Origin: Aurelia coerulea
Taxonomy: Eukaryota > Cnidaria > Scyphozoa > Semaeostomeae > Ulmaridae
Assembly: GCA_039566865.1 (NCBI GenBank)
Contig: CM076955.1
Coordinates: 11,857,001 to 11,921,000, forward strand
Reading direction: 5' to 3'
Length of the DNA stretch: 64,000 bases
This document shows positions 38,851-51,727 of this stretch, in pieces. Under the pieces are notes generated by a model that was given only the letters and a program-made list of their open reading frames with translations, did no database searches and was not told where the DNA came from. Numbering within the stretch: position 1 is the stretch's first letter; each line of letters starts with the position of its first letter. Made by a program: the position numbers and the translations under genes.

Positions 38851-39989
38851 AAACAAACATCGATTAATTAAATGTTTATTTTCTGAGAGAAAACAAAATA
38901 TAAACACAAAAAATGGGGATTAACGTACTTTAGTAGCTAAAATTTATATTATAAGGAGTATTGCACTCATCGTCCTTCAAAACTTTAGTTCTACCAGTAA
39001 CTTCTTTTATAGCACTATATTAGTTTCGCAGCAACCATTCTTGGAAACATTACTTCAGACATTAGCTTTTTCTTTAGTCTCATTTTAGCTTTACTGCATA
39101 AACAAACATCGGTTAATTAAAAGTTTATTTTCTCAAAGAAAACAAAATATAAACACAAAAAGTGTGGATTAACGTACTTTAGTAGCTACAAGTTATATTA
39201 TAAAGAGTATTGCACTCATCGTTCTTTAAAACTTTAGTTCTGCCAGTTACTTCTTTTATAGCCCTATATTAGTGCTGCAGCAACCATTCTTGGAAACATT
39301 ACTATAGACATTAGCTTTTTCTTTAGTCTCATTTTAGCTTTACTGCATAAACAAACATCGATTAATTAAAAGTTTATTTTCTCAAAGAAAACAAATTATA
39401 AACACAAAAAGTTTGGATTAACTTACTTTATTAGCTAAAATTTATATTATAAAGAGTATTGCACTCATCGTTCTTTAAAACTTTAGTTCTGCCAGTTACT
39501 TCTTTTATAGCACTATATTAGTGCTGCAGCAACCTTAATTTTAATTACATTTTAGCCTTACTGCATAAACAAACATCGATTAATTAAATATTTATTTTCT
39601 CAAAGAAAACAAAATATAAACACAAAAAGTGTGGATTAACGTACTTTAGTAGCTACAATTTATATTATTAACAGTATTGCACTCATCGTTCTTTAAAACT
39701 TTAGTTCTGCCTGTTACTTCTTTATAGCACTATATTAGTGCTGCAGCAATCATTCTTGGAAACATTACTATAGACATTAGTTTTTTCTTTAGTCTCATTT
39801 TAGCTTTACTGCATAAACAAACATCGATTAATTAAAAGTTTATTTTCTCAAAGAAAACAAAATATAAACACAAAAAGTGTGGATTAACGTACTTTAGTAG
39901 CTAAAATTTATATTATAAACAGTATTGCACTCATCGTTCTTTAAAACTTTAGTTCTGCCAGTTACTTCTTTTATAGCACTATATTAGTG

Positions 39990-41674
39990 CTGCAGCAACC
40001 ATTCTTGGAAACATTACTATAGACACTAGTTTTTTCATTAGTCTCAATTTAGCTTTACTGCATAAACAAGCATCGATTAATTAAAAGTTCATTTTCTCAA
40101 AGAAAACAAATTATAAACACAAAAAGTGTGGATTAACGTACTTTAGTAGATGTATTTTACATTATAAAGAGTATTGCACTCATCGTTCTCTAAAACTTTT
40201 CTGCCAGTTACTTCCTTTATAGCACTATATTAGTGCAGCAGCAACCTTAATTTTAATTACATTTTAGCTTTATTGCATAAACAAACATCGATTAATTAAA
40301 TGTTTATTTTCTCAAAGAAAACAAAATATAAACACAAAAAGTGTGGATTAACGTACTTTAGTAGCTACAATTTATATTATAGACAGTATTGCACTAATCG
40401 TTCTTTGAAACTTTAGTTCTGCCTGTTACTTCTTTTATAGCACTATATTAGTGCTGCAGCAACCATTCTTGGAAACATTATTATAAACATTAGTTTTTCT
40501 TTAGTCTCAATTTAGCTTTAATGAATAAACAAACATCGATTAATTAAATGTTTATTTTCTCAAACGAAACAAAATATAAGCACAAAAAGTGTGGATTAAC
40601 GTATTTTAGTAGCTAAAATTCATATTATAAAGAGTATTGCACTCATCCTTCCTTAAAACTTTAGTTCTGCTAGTTACTTCTTTTATAGCACTATATTAGT
40701 GCTGCAGCAACCATTCTTGGAAACATTACTATAGACATTAGTTTTTTCTTTAGTCTCAATTTAGCTTTACTACATAAACAAACATCGATCAATTAAAAGT
40801 TTATTTTCTCAAAGAAAACAAATTATAAACACAAAAAGTGTGGATTAACGTACTTTATTAGCTAAAATTTCTATTATAAGGAGTATTGCACTCATCGTTC
40901 TTTAAAACTTTAGTTCTGCCAGTTACTTCTTTTATAGCACTATATTAGTGCTGCATCAATCATTCTTGGAAACATTAATATAGACATGAGTTTTTTGTTT
41001 AGTCTCTTTTTAGCTTTACTTCATAAACAAACATCGATTAATTAAGTGTTTATTTTCTGAGAGAAAGCAAAATATAAACAAAAAGAATGGAGATTAACGT
41101 ACTTTATTTGCTACAATTTATATTATAAAGAGTATTGTACTCATCGTTCTTTAAAACTTTAGTTCTGCCAGTTACTTCTTCTATAGCACAATATTAGTTT
41201 CGCAGCAACCATTCTTGGAAACATTACTTCAGAGATTAGTTTTTTCTTTAGTCTCATATTAGCTTTAATGCATAAACAAACATCGATTAATTAAATGTTT
41301 ATTTTCTAAGAGAAAACAAAATAAAAACACAAAAAATGGGGATTAACGTACTTTAGTAGCTACAATTTATATTATAAAGAGTATTGCACTCATCGTTCTT
41401 TTAAACTTTAGTTCTACCAGTAACGTCTTTTATAGCACTATATTAGTGATGCATCAACCATTCTTGGAAACATTGCTATAGACATTAGCTTTAATGCATA
41501 AACAAACATCGATTAATTAAATGTTTATTTTCTCAAAGAAAACAAAATACAAACACAAAAAATGGGGATTAACGCACTTTAATAGCTACAATTTATATCA
41601 TAAAGAGTATTGTACTCATCGATCTTTAAAACTTTAGTTCTGCCAGTTACTTCTTTTATAGCCCTATATTAGTG
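39990..41674 (+). repeat. 11-mer higher-order repeat, truncated copy 0 (1685 bp)
   Basis: Labelling unit subtypes by private variants, this copy reads A-B-C-D-E-H-I. A has cactagttttttcatt and gtagatgtatttta (40146); B is a short form with tattgcataaac and atagacagtatt; C has caaacgaaac and ataagcac; D has ctacataaac and tttctattat; E has catgag and ttttttgttt; H has cagagattag and aataaaaac; I is the 226-bp unit. Compared with full copies it lacks F-D'-J-F: four 249-bp units make 996, and 2681 minus 996 is 1685, exactly as observed. Confidence 0.85.
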
Positions 41675-44378
41675 CTGCAGCAACCACTCTTGGAAACATT
41701 ACTATATACACTAGTTTTTTCATTAGTCTCAATTTAACTTTACTGCATAAACAAGCATCGATTAATTAAAAGTTCATTTTCTCAAAGAAAACAAATTATA
41801 AACACAAAAAGTGTGGATTAACGTACTTTAGTAGATGTATTTTAGATTATAAAGAGTATTGCACTCATCGTTCTCTAAAACTTTTCTGCCAGTTACTTCC
41901 TTTATAGCACTATATTAGTGCAGCAGCAACCTTAATTTTAATTACATTTTAGCTTTATTGCATAAACAAACATCGATTAATTAAATGTTTATTTTCTCAA
42001 AGAAAACAAAATATAAACACAAAAAGTGTGGATTAACGTACTTTAGTAGCTACAATTTATATTATAGACAGTATTGCACTAATCGTTCTTTGAAACTTTA
42101 GTTCTGCCTGTTACTTCTTTTATAGCACTATATTAGTGCTGCAGCAACCATTCTTGGAAACATTATTATAAACATTAGTTTTTCTTTAGTCTCAATTTAG
42201 CTTTAATGAATAAACAAACATCGATTAATTAAATGTTTATTTTCTCAAACGAAACAAAATATAAGCACAAAAAGTGTGGATTAACGTATTTTAGTAGCTA
42301 AAATTCATATTATAAAGAGTATTGCACTCATCTTTCCTTAAAACTTTAGTTCTGCTAGTTACTTCTTTTATAGCACTATATTAGTGCTGCAGCAACCATT
42401 CTTGGAAACATTACTATAGACATTAGTTTTTTCTTTAGTCTCAATTTAGCTTTACTACATAAACAAACATCGATTAATTAAAAGTTTATTTTCTCAAAGA
42501 AAACAAATTATAAACACAAAAAGTGTGGATTAACGTACTTTATTAGCTAAAATTTCTATTATAAAGAGTATTGCACTCATTGTTCTTTAAAACTTTAGTT
42601 CTGCCAGTTACTTCTTTTATAGCACTATATTAATGCTGCATCAATCATTCTTGGAAACATTAATATAGACATGAGTTTTTTGTTTAGTCTCATTTTAGCT
42701 TTACTTCATAAACAAACATCGATTAATTAAGTGTTTATTTTCTGAGAGAAAGCAAAATATAAACAAAAAGAATGGGGATTAACGTACTTTATTTGCTACA
42801 ATTTATATTATAAAGAGTATTGTACTCATCGTTCTTTAAAACTTTAGTTCTGCCATTTACTTCTTCTATACCACTATATTAGTGCTGCAGCAACCATTCT
42901 TGGAAACATTACTATAGACATTAGTTTTTTCTTTAGTCTCATTTTAGCTTTACTTCATAAACAAACATCGATTAATTAAATGTTTATTTTCTAAGAGAAA
43001 ACAAAATATAAACACAAAAAATGGGGATTAATGTACTTTAGTAGCTAAAATTTATATTATAAGGAGTATTGCATTCATTGTCCTTCAAAACTTTAGTTCT
43101 ACAAGTAACTTCTTCTATAGCACAATATTAGTTTCGCAGCAACCATTCTTGGAAACATTACTTCAGAGATTAGTTTTTTCTTTTGTCTCAATTTAGCTTT
43201 ACTACATAAACAAACATCGATCAATTAAAAGTTTATTTTCTCAAAGAAAACAAATTATAAACACAAAAAGTGTGGATTAACGTACTTTATTAACTAAAAT
43301 TTCTATTATAAGGAGTATTGCACTCCTCGTTCTTTAAAACTTTAGTTCTGCCAGTTACTTCTTTTATAGCACTATATTAATGCTGCATCAATCATTCTTG
43401 GAAACATTACTATAGACATGAGTTTTTTGTTTAGTCCCATTTTAGCTTCACTGCATAAACAAATATCGATTAATTAAATGTTTATTTTCTCAAAGAAAAC
43501 AAAATATACACACAAAAAGTGTGGATTAACGTACTTTAGTAGCTGCAATTCATATTATAAAGAGTATTGCACTCATCGTCCTCTAAAAATTTAGTTCTGC
43601 CAGTTACTTCTTTTATATCACTATATTATTGCTGAAGCAACCATTCTTGGAAACATTACTATAGACATTAGTTTTTTCTTTAGTCTCATTTTAGCTTTAC
43701 TTCATAAACAAACATCGATTAATTAAATGTTTATTTTCTAAGAGAAAACAAAATATAAACACAAAAAATGGGGATTAATGTACTTTAGTAGCTAAAATTT
43801 ATATTATAAGGAGTATTGCATTCATTGTCCTTCAAAACTTTAGTTCTACAAGTAACTTCTTCTATAGCACAATATTAGTTTCGCAGCAACCATTCTTGGA
43901 AACATTACTTCAGAGATTAGTTTTTTCTTTAGTCTCATATTAGCTTTAATGCATAAACAAACATCGATTAATTAAATGTTTATTTTCTAAGAGAAAACAA
44001 AATAAAAACACAAAAAATGGGGATTAACGTACTTTATTAACTAAAATTTCTATTATAAGGAGTATTGCACTCCTCGTTCTTTAAAACTTTAGTTCTGCCA
44101 GTTACTTCTTTTATAGCACTATATTAATGCTGCATCAATCATTCTTGGAAACATTACTATAGACATGAGTTTTTTGTTTAGTCCCATTTTAGCTTCACTG
44201 CATAAACAAATATCGATTAATTAAATGTTTATTTTCTCAAAGAAAACAAAATATACACACAAAAAATGGGGATTAACGTACTTTAATACCTACAATTTAT
44301 ATCATAAAGAGTATTGTACTCATCGATCTTTAAAACTTTAGTTCTGCCAGTTACTTCTTTTATAGCCCTATATTAGTG
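41675..44378 (+). repeat. 11-mer higher-order repeat, copy 1 (2704 bp)
   Basis: The order is A-B-C-D-E-F-D'-J-F followed by two chimeric units. The first chimera has an H head (cagagattag, tcatattag, aataaaaac) and from about 44035 a D'-type tail (actttattaactaaaatttct). The second has a J head (catgag, gtcccatttt, atacacac) and from about 44260 an I-type tail (tttaata, catcgatcttt). Because the J head restores the stretch deleted in I, the copy is 24 bp longer than the canonical 2680. Confidence 0.85.
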
Positions 44379-47058
44379 CTGCAGCAACCACTCTTGGAAA
44401 CATTACTATATACACTAGTTTTTTCATTAGTCTCAATTTAACTTTACTGCATAAACAAGCATCGATTAATTAAAAGTTCATTTTCTCAAAGAAAACAAAT
44501 TATAAACACAAAAAGTGTGGATTAACGTACTTTAGTAGATGTATTTTACATTATAAAGAGTATTGCACTCATCGTTCTCTAAAACTTTTCTGCCAGTTAC
44601 TTCCTTTATAGCACTATATTAGTGCAGCAGCAACCTTAATTTTAATTACATTTTAGCTTTATTGCATAAACAAACATCGATTAATTAAATGTTTATTTTC
44701 TCAAAGAAAACAAAATATAAACACAAAAAGTGTGGATTAACGTACTTTAGTAGCTACAATTTATATTATAGACAGTATTGCACTAATCGTTCTTTGAAAC
44801 TTTAGTTCTGCCTGTTACTTCTTTTATAGCACTATATTAGTGCTGCAGCAACCATTCTTGGAAACATTATTATAAACATTAGTTTTTCTTTAGTCTCAAT
44901 TTAGCTTTAATGAATAAACAAACATCGATTAATTAAATGTTTATTTTCTCAAACGAAACAAAATATAAGCCCAAAAAGTGTGGATTAACGTATTTTAGTA
45001 GCTAAAATTCATATTATAAAGAGTATTGCACTCATCTTTCCTTAAAACGTTAGTTCTGCTTGTTACTTCTTTTATAGCACTATATTAGTGCTGCAGCAAC
45101 CATTCTTGGAAACATTACTATAGACATTAGTTTTTTTTTTAGTCTCAATTTAGCTTTACTACATAAACAAACATCGATTAATTAGAAGTTAATTTTCTCA
45201 AAGAAAACAAATTATAAACACAAAAAGTGTGGATTAACGTACTTTATTAGCTAAAATTTCTATTATAAGGAGTATTGCACTCATCGTTCTTTAAAACTTT
45301 AGTTCTGCCATTTACTTCTTTTATAGCACTATATTAATGCTGCATCAATCATTCTTGGAAACATTAATATAGACATGAGTTTTTTGTTTAGTCTCATTTT
45401 AGCTTTACTTCATAAACAAACATCGATTAATTAAGTGTTTATTTTCTGAGAGAAAGCAAAATATAAACAAAAAAATGGGGATTAACGTACTTTATTTGCT
45501 ACAATTTATACTATAAAGAGTATTGTACTCATCGTTCTTTAAAACTTTAGTTCTGCCAGTTACTTCTTCTATACCACTATATTAGTGCTGCAGCAACCAT
45601 TCTTGGAAACATTACTATAGACATTAGTTTTTTCTTTAGTCTCATTTTAGCTTTACTTCATAAACAAACATCGATTAATTAAATGTTTATTTTCTAAGAG
45701 AAAACAAAATATAAACACAAAAAATGGGGATTAATGTACTTTAGTAGCTAAAATTTATATTATAAGGAGTATTGCATTCATTGTCCTTCAAAACTTTAGT
45801 TCTACAAGTAACTTCTTCTATAGCACAATATTAGTTTCGCAGCAACCATTCTTGGAAACATTACTTCAGAGATTAGTTTTTTCTTTAGTCTCAATTTAGC
45901 TTTACTACATAAACAAACATCGATTAATTAAAAGTTTATTTTCTCAAAGAAAACAAATTATAAACACAAAAAGTGTGGATTAACGTACTTTATTAGCTAA
46001 AATTTCTATTATAAGGAGTATTGCACTCATCGTTCTTTAAAACTTTAGTTCTGCCAGTTACTTCTTTTATAGCACTATATTAATGCTGCATCAATCATTC
46101 TTGGAAACATTACTATAGACATGAGTTTTTTGTTTAGTCCCATTTTAGCTTCACTGCATAAACAAATATCGATTAATTAAATGTTTATTTTCTCAAAGAA
46201 AACAAAATATAAACACAAAAAGTGTGGATTAACGTACTTTAGTAGCTGCAATTCATATTATAAAGAATATTGCACTCATCGTCCTCTAAAAATTTAGTTC
46301 TGCCAGTTACTTCTTTTATAGCACTATATTAGTGCTGAAGCAACCATTCTTGGAAACATTACTATAGACATTAGTTTTTTCTTTAGTCTCATTTTAGCTT
46401 TACTTCATAAACAAACATCGATTAATTAAATGTTTATTTTCCAAGAGAAAACAAAATATAAACACAAAAAATGGGGATTAATGTACTTTAGTAGCTAAAA
46501 TTTATATTATAAGGAGTATTGCATTCATTGTCCTTCAAAACTTTAGTTCTACAAGTAACTTTTTCTATAGCACAATATTAGTTTCGCAGCAACCATTCTT
46601 GGAAACATTACTTCAGAGATTAGTTTTTTCTTTAGTCTCATATTAGCTTTAATTCATAAACAAACATCGATTAATTAAATGTTTATTTTCTAAGAGAAAA
46701 AAAAATAAAAACACAAAAAATGGGGATTAACGTACTTTAGTAGCTACAATTTATATTATAAAGAGTATTGCACTCATCGTTCTTTTAAACTTTAGTTCTA
46801 CCAGTAACGTCTTTTATAGCACTATATTAGTGATGCATCAACCATTCTTGGAAACATTGCTATAGACATTAGCTTTAATGCATAAACAAACATCGATTAA
46901 TTAAATGTTTATTTTCTCAAAGAAAACAAAATACAAACACAAAAAATGGGGATTAACGCACTTTAATAGCTACAATTTATATCATAAAGAGTATTGTACT
47001 CATCGATCTTTAAAACTTTAGTTCTGCCAGTTACTTCTTTTATAGCCCTATATTAGTG
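44379..47058 (+). repeat. 11-mer higher-order repeat, copy 2 (2680 bp, canonical)
   Basis: Complete order A-B-C-D-E-F-D'-J-F-H-I. F is marked by ttttctaag, gattaatgtac, gcattcattgtcc and tagtttcgcag; J ends in gctgaagcaacc. Lengths fit nine units of about 249 plus B at 218 and I at 226, with A about 4 bp short (aaaacttttctgcc). The J-end landmark at 46334 recurs 2681 bp later at 49015. Confidence 0.88.
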
Positions 47059-50000
47059 CTGCAGCAACCACTCTTGGAAACATTACTATATACACTAGTT
47101 TTTTCATTAGTCTCAATTTAACTTTACTGCATAAACAAGCATCGATTAATTAAAAGTTCATTTTCTCAAAGAAAACAAATTATAAACACAAAAAGTGTGG
47201 ATTAACGTACTTTAGTAGATGTATTTTACATTATAAAGAGTATTGCAATCATCGTTCTCTAAAACTTTTCTGCCAGTTACTTCCTTTATAGCACTATATT
47301 AGTGCAGCAGCAACCTTAATTTTAATTACATTTTAGCTTTATTGCATAAACAAACATCGATTAATTAAATGTTTATTTTCTCAAAGAAAACAAAATATAA
47401 ACACAAAAAGTGTGGATTAACGTACTTTAGTAGCTACAATTTATATTATAGACAGTATTGCACTAATCGTTCTTTGAAACTTTAGTTCTGCCTGTTACTT
47501 CTTTTATAGCACTATATTAGTGCTGCAGCAACCATTCTTGGAAACATTACTATAGACATTAGTTTTTCTTTAGTCTCAATTTAGCTTTAATGAATAAACA
47601 AACATCGATTAATTAAATGTTTATTTTCTCAAACGAAACAAAATATAAGCACAAAAAGTGTGGATTAACGTATTTTAGTAGCTAAAATTCGTATTATAAA
47701 CAGTATTGCACTCATCGTTCTTGAAAACATTAGTTCTGCGGGTTACTTCTTTTATAGCACTATATTAGTGCTGCAGCAACCATTCTTGGAAACATTACTA
47801 TAGACTTTAGTTTTTTCTTTAGTCTCAATTTAGCTTTACTACATAAACAAACATCGATTAATTAAAAGTTAATTTTCTCAAAGAAAACAAATTATAAACA
47901 CAAAAAGTGTGGATTAACGTACTTTATTAGCTAAAATTTCTATTATAAGGAGTATTGCACTCATCGTTCTTTAAAACTTTAGTTCTGCCAGTTACTTCTT
48001 TTATAGCACTATATTAATGCTGCATCAATCATTCTTGGAAACATTAATATAGACATGAGTTTTTTGTTTAGTCTCATTTTAGCTTTACTTCATAAACAAA
48101 CATCGATTAATTAAGTGTTTATTTTCTGAGAGAAAGCAAAATATAAACAAAAAAAATGGGGATTAACGTACTTTATTTGCTACAATTTATATTATAAAGA
48201 GTATTGTACTCATCGTTCTTTAAAACTTTAGTTCTGCCAGTTACTTCTTCTATACCACTATATTAGTGCTGCAGCAACCATTCTTGGAAACATTACTATA
48301 GACATTAGTTTTTTCTTTAGTCTCATTTTAGCTTTACTTCATAAACAAACATCGATTAATTAAATGTTTATTTTCTAAGAGAAAACAAAATATAAACACA
48401 GAAAATGGGGATTAATGTACTTTAGTAGCTAAAATTTATATTATAAGGAGTATTGCATTCATTGTCCTTCAAAACTTTAGTTCTACAAGTAACTTCTTCT
48501 ATAGCACAATATTAGTTTCGCAGCAACCATTCTTGGAAACATTACTTCAGAGATTAGTTTTTTCTTTAGTCTCAATTTAGCTTTACTACATAAACAAACA
48601 TCGATTAATTAAAAGTTTATTTTCTCAAAGAAAACAAATTATAAACACAAAAAGTGTGGATTAACGTACTTTATTAGCTAAAATTTCTATTATAAGGAGT
48701 ATTGCACTCATCGTTCTTTAAAACTTTAGTTCTGCCAGTTACTTCTTATATAGCACTATATTAATGCTGCATCAATCATTCTTGGAAACATTACTATAGA
48801 CATGAGTTTTTTGTTTAGTCCCATTTTAGCTTCACTGCATAAACAAATATCGATTAATTAAATGTTTATTTTCTCAACGAAAACAAAATATACACACAAA
48901 AAGTGTGGATTAACGTACTTTAGTAGCTGCAATTCATATTATAAAGAGTATTGCACTCATCGTCCTCTAAAAATTTAGTTCTGCCAGTTACTTCTTTTAT
49001 AGCACTATATTAGTGCTGAAGCAACCATTCTTGGAAACATTACTATAGACATTAGTTTTTTCTTTAGTCTCATTTTAGCTTTACTTCATAAACAAACATC
49101 GATTAATTAAATGTTTATTTTCTAAGAGAAAACAAAATATAAACACAAAAAATGGGGATTAATGTACTTTAGTAGCTAAAATTTATATTATAAGGAGTAT
49201 TGCATTCATTGTCCTTCAAAACTTTAGTTCTACAAGTAACTTTTTCTATAGCACAATATTAGTTTCGCAGCAACCATTCTTGGAAACATTACTTCAGAGA
49301 TTAGTTTTTTCTTTAGTCTCATATTAGCTTTAATGCATAAACAAACATCGATTAATTAAATGTTTATTTTCTAAGAGAAAAAAAAATAAAAACACAAAAA
49401 ATGGGGATTAACGTACTTTAGTAGCTACAATTTATATTATAAAGAGTATTGCACTCATCGTTCTTTTAAACTTTAGTTCTACCAGTAACGTCTTTTATAG
49501 CACTATATTAGTGATGCATCAACCATTCTTGGAAACATTGCTATAGACATTAGTTTTTTCTTTAGTCTCATTTTAGCTTTACTTCATAAACAAACATCGA
49601 TTAATTAAATGTTTATTTTCTAAGAGAAAACAAAATATAAACACAAAAAATGGGGATTAATGTACTTTAGTAGCTAAAATTTATATTATAAGGAGTATTG
49701 CATTCATTGTCCTTCAAAACTTTAGTTCTACAAGTAACTTCTTCTATAGCACAATATTAGTTTCGCAGCAACCATTCTTGGAAACATTACTTCAGAGATT
49801 AGTTTTTTCTTTAGTCTCAATTTAGCTTTACTACATAAACAAACATCGATTAATTAAAAGTTAATTTTCTCAAAGAAAACAAATTATAAACACAAAAAGT
49901 GTGGATTAACGTACTTTATTAGCTAAAATTTCTATTATAAGGAGTATTGCACTCGTTCTTTAAAACTTTAGTTCTGCCAGTTACTTCTTTTATAGCACTA

Positions 50001-51727
50001 TATTAATGCTGCATCAATCATTCTTGGAAACATTAATATAGACATGAGTTTTTTGTTTAGTCTCATTTTAGCTTTACTTCATAAACAAACATCGATTAAT
50101 TAAGTGTTTATTTTCTGAGAGAAAGCAAAATATAAACAAAAAAAATGGGGATTAACGTACTTTATTTGCTACAATTTATATTATAAAGAGTATTGTACTC
50201 ATCGTTCTTTAAAACTTTAGTTCTGCCAGTTACTTCTTCTATACCACTATATTAGTGCTGCAGCAACCATTCTTGGAAACATTACTATAGACATTAGTTT
50301 TTTCTTTAGTCTCATTTTAGCTTTACTTCATAAACAAACATCGATTAATTAAATGTTTATTTTCTAAGAGAAAACAAAATATAAACACAAAAAATGGGGA
50401 TTAATGTACTTTAGTAGCTAAAATTTATATTATAAGGAGTATTGCATTCATTGTCCTTCAAAACTTTAGTTCTACAAGTAACTTCTTCTATAGCACAATA
50501 TTAGTTTCGCAGCAACCATTCTTGGAAACATTACTTCAGAGATCAGTTTTTCTTTAGTCTCAATTTAGCTTTACTACATAAACAAACATCGATTAATTAA
50601 AAGTTTATTTTCTCAAAGAAAACAAATTATAAACACAAAAAGTGTGGATTAACGTACTTTATTAGCTAAAATTTCTATTATAAGGAGTATTGCACTCATC
50701 GTTCTTTAAAACTTTAGTTCTGCCAGTTACTTCTTTTATAGCACTATATTAATGCTGCATCAATCATTCTTGGAAACATTACTATAGACATGAGTTTTTT
50801 GTTTAGTCCCATTTTAGCTTCACTGCATAAACAAATATCGATTAATTAAATGTTTATTTTCTCAAAGAAAACAAAATATACACACAAAAAGTGTGGATTA
50901 ACGTACTTTAGTAGCTGCAATTCATATTATAAAGAGTATTGCACTCATCGTCCTCTAAAAATTTAGTTCTGCCAGTTACTTCTTTTATAGCACTATATTA
51001 GTGCTGAAGCAACCATTCTTGGAAACATTACTATAGACAATAGTTTTTTCTTTAGTCTCATCTTAGCTTTACTTCATAAACAAACATCGAATAATTAAAT
51101 GTTTATTTTCTAAGAGAAAACAAAATATAAAAACAAAAAATGGGGATTAATGTACTTTAGTAGCTAAAATTTATATTATAAGGAGTATTGCATTCATTGT
51201 CCTTCAAAACTTTAGTTCTACAAGTAACTTTTTCTATAGCACAATATTAGTTTCGCAGCAACCATTCTTGGAAACATTACTTCAGAGATTAGTTTTTTCT
51301 TTAGTCTCATATTAGCTTTAATGCATAAACAAACATCGATTAATTAAATGTTTATTTTCTAAGAGAAAAAAAAATAAAAACACAAAAAATGGGGATTAAC
51401 GTACTTTAGTAGCTACAATTTATATTATAAAGAGTATTGCACTCATCGTTCTTTTAAACTTTAGTTCTACCAGTAACGTCTTTTATAGCACTATATTAGT
51501 GATGCATCAACCATTCTTGGAAACATTGCTATAGACATTAGCTTTAATGCATAAACAAACATCGATTAATTAAATGTTTATTTTCTCAAAGAAAACAAAA
51601 TACAAACACAAAAAATGGGGATTAACGCACTTTAATAGCTACAATTTATATCATAAAGAGTATTGTACTCATCGATCTTTAAAACTTTAGTTCTGCCAGT
51701 TACTTCTTTTATAGCCCTATATTAGTG
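47059..51727 (+). repeat. 11-mer higher-order repeat, expanded copy 3 (4669 bp)
   Basis: It starts A-B-C-D-E-F-D'-J-F-H, then in place of I it continues F-D'-E-F-D'-J-F-H before ending with I. J-end landmarks at 49015 and 51003 are 1988 bp apart, matching about eight 249-bp units. The extra length over copy 2 is 1989 bp, so one eight-monomer block has been gained. The entry point near 49540-49580 fuses gatgcatcaaccattcttgg and cattgctatagacattag with an F-type body. Confidence 0.86.
51502..51727 (+). repeat. Representative deleted monomer (I, 226 bp)
   Basis: The unit begins at atgcat, the variant of ctgcag, and ends before ctgcag at 51728. It reads gacattagctttaatgc where the related H-type unit has a 23-bp T-rich insert between two attag direct repeats (gacattag ... 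catattagctttaatgc). Loss of one attag plus the intervening DNA gives exactly 23 bp. Further subtype marks are tacaaacac, aacgcactttaatagc and catcgatcttt. The same unit recurs in the later array, for example near 41480, 46860, 54215, 57650 and 60110. Confidence 0.9.

Larger units (their letters stand above)
12200..39989 (+). repeat. Homogeneous core of mixed long and short monomers
   Basis: Long (249 bp) and short (218 bp) units are intermixed, with short units appearing roughly every three to five monomers. Neighbouring units between about 20 and 34 kb often differ at only a few positions, much less than near the inversion. Marked subtypes recur at scattered sites: a ctgagag dyad centre with ttcataaac upstream (for example 15646, 16829, 18760, 19945, 22810, 23994, 28071, 31674, 35061, 36243, 38883), and an ataaacagtattccac subtype near 18330, 23125, 31495, 36065, 36780 and 37275. 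I see no gene or foreign insertion in this interval. Confidence 0.92.
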
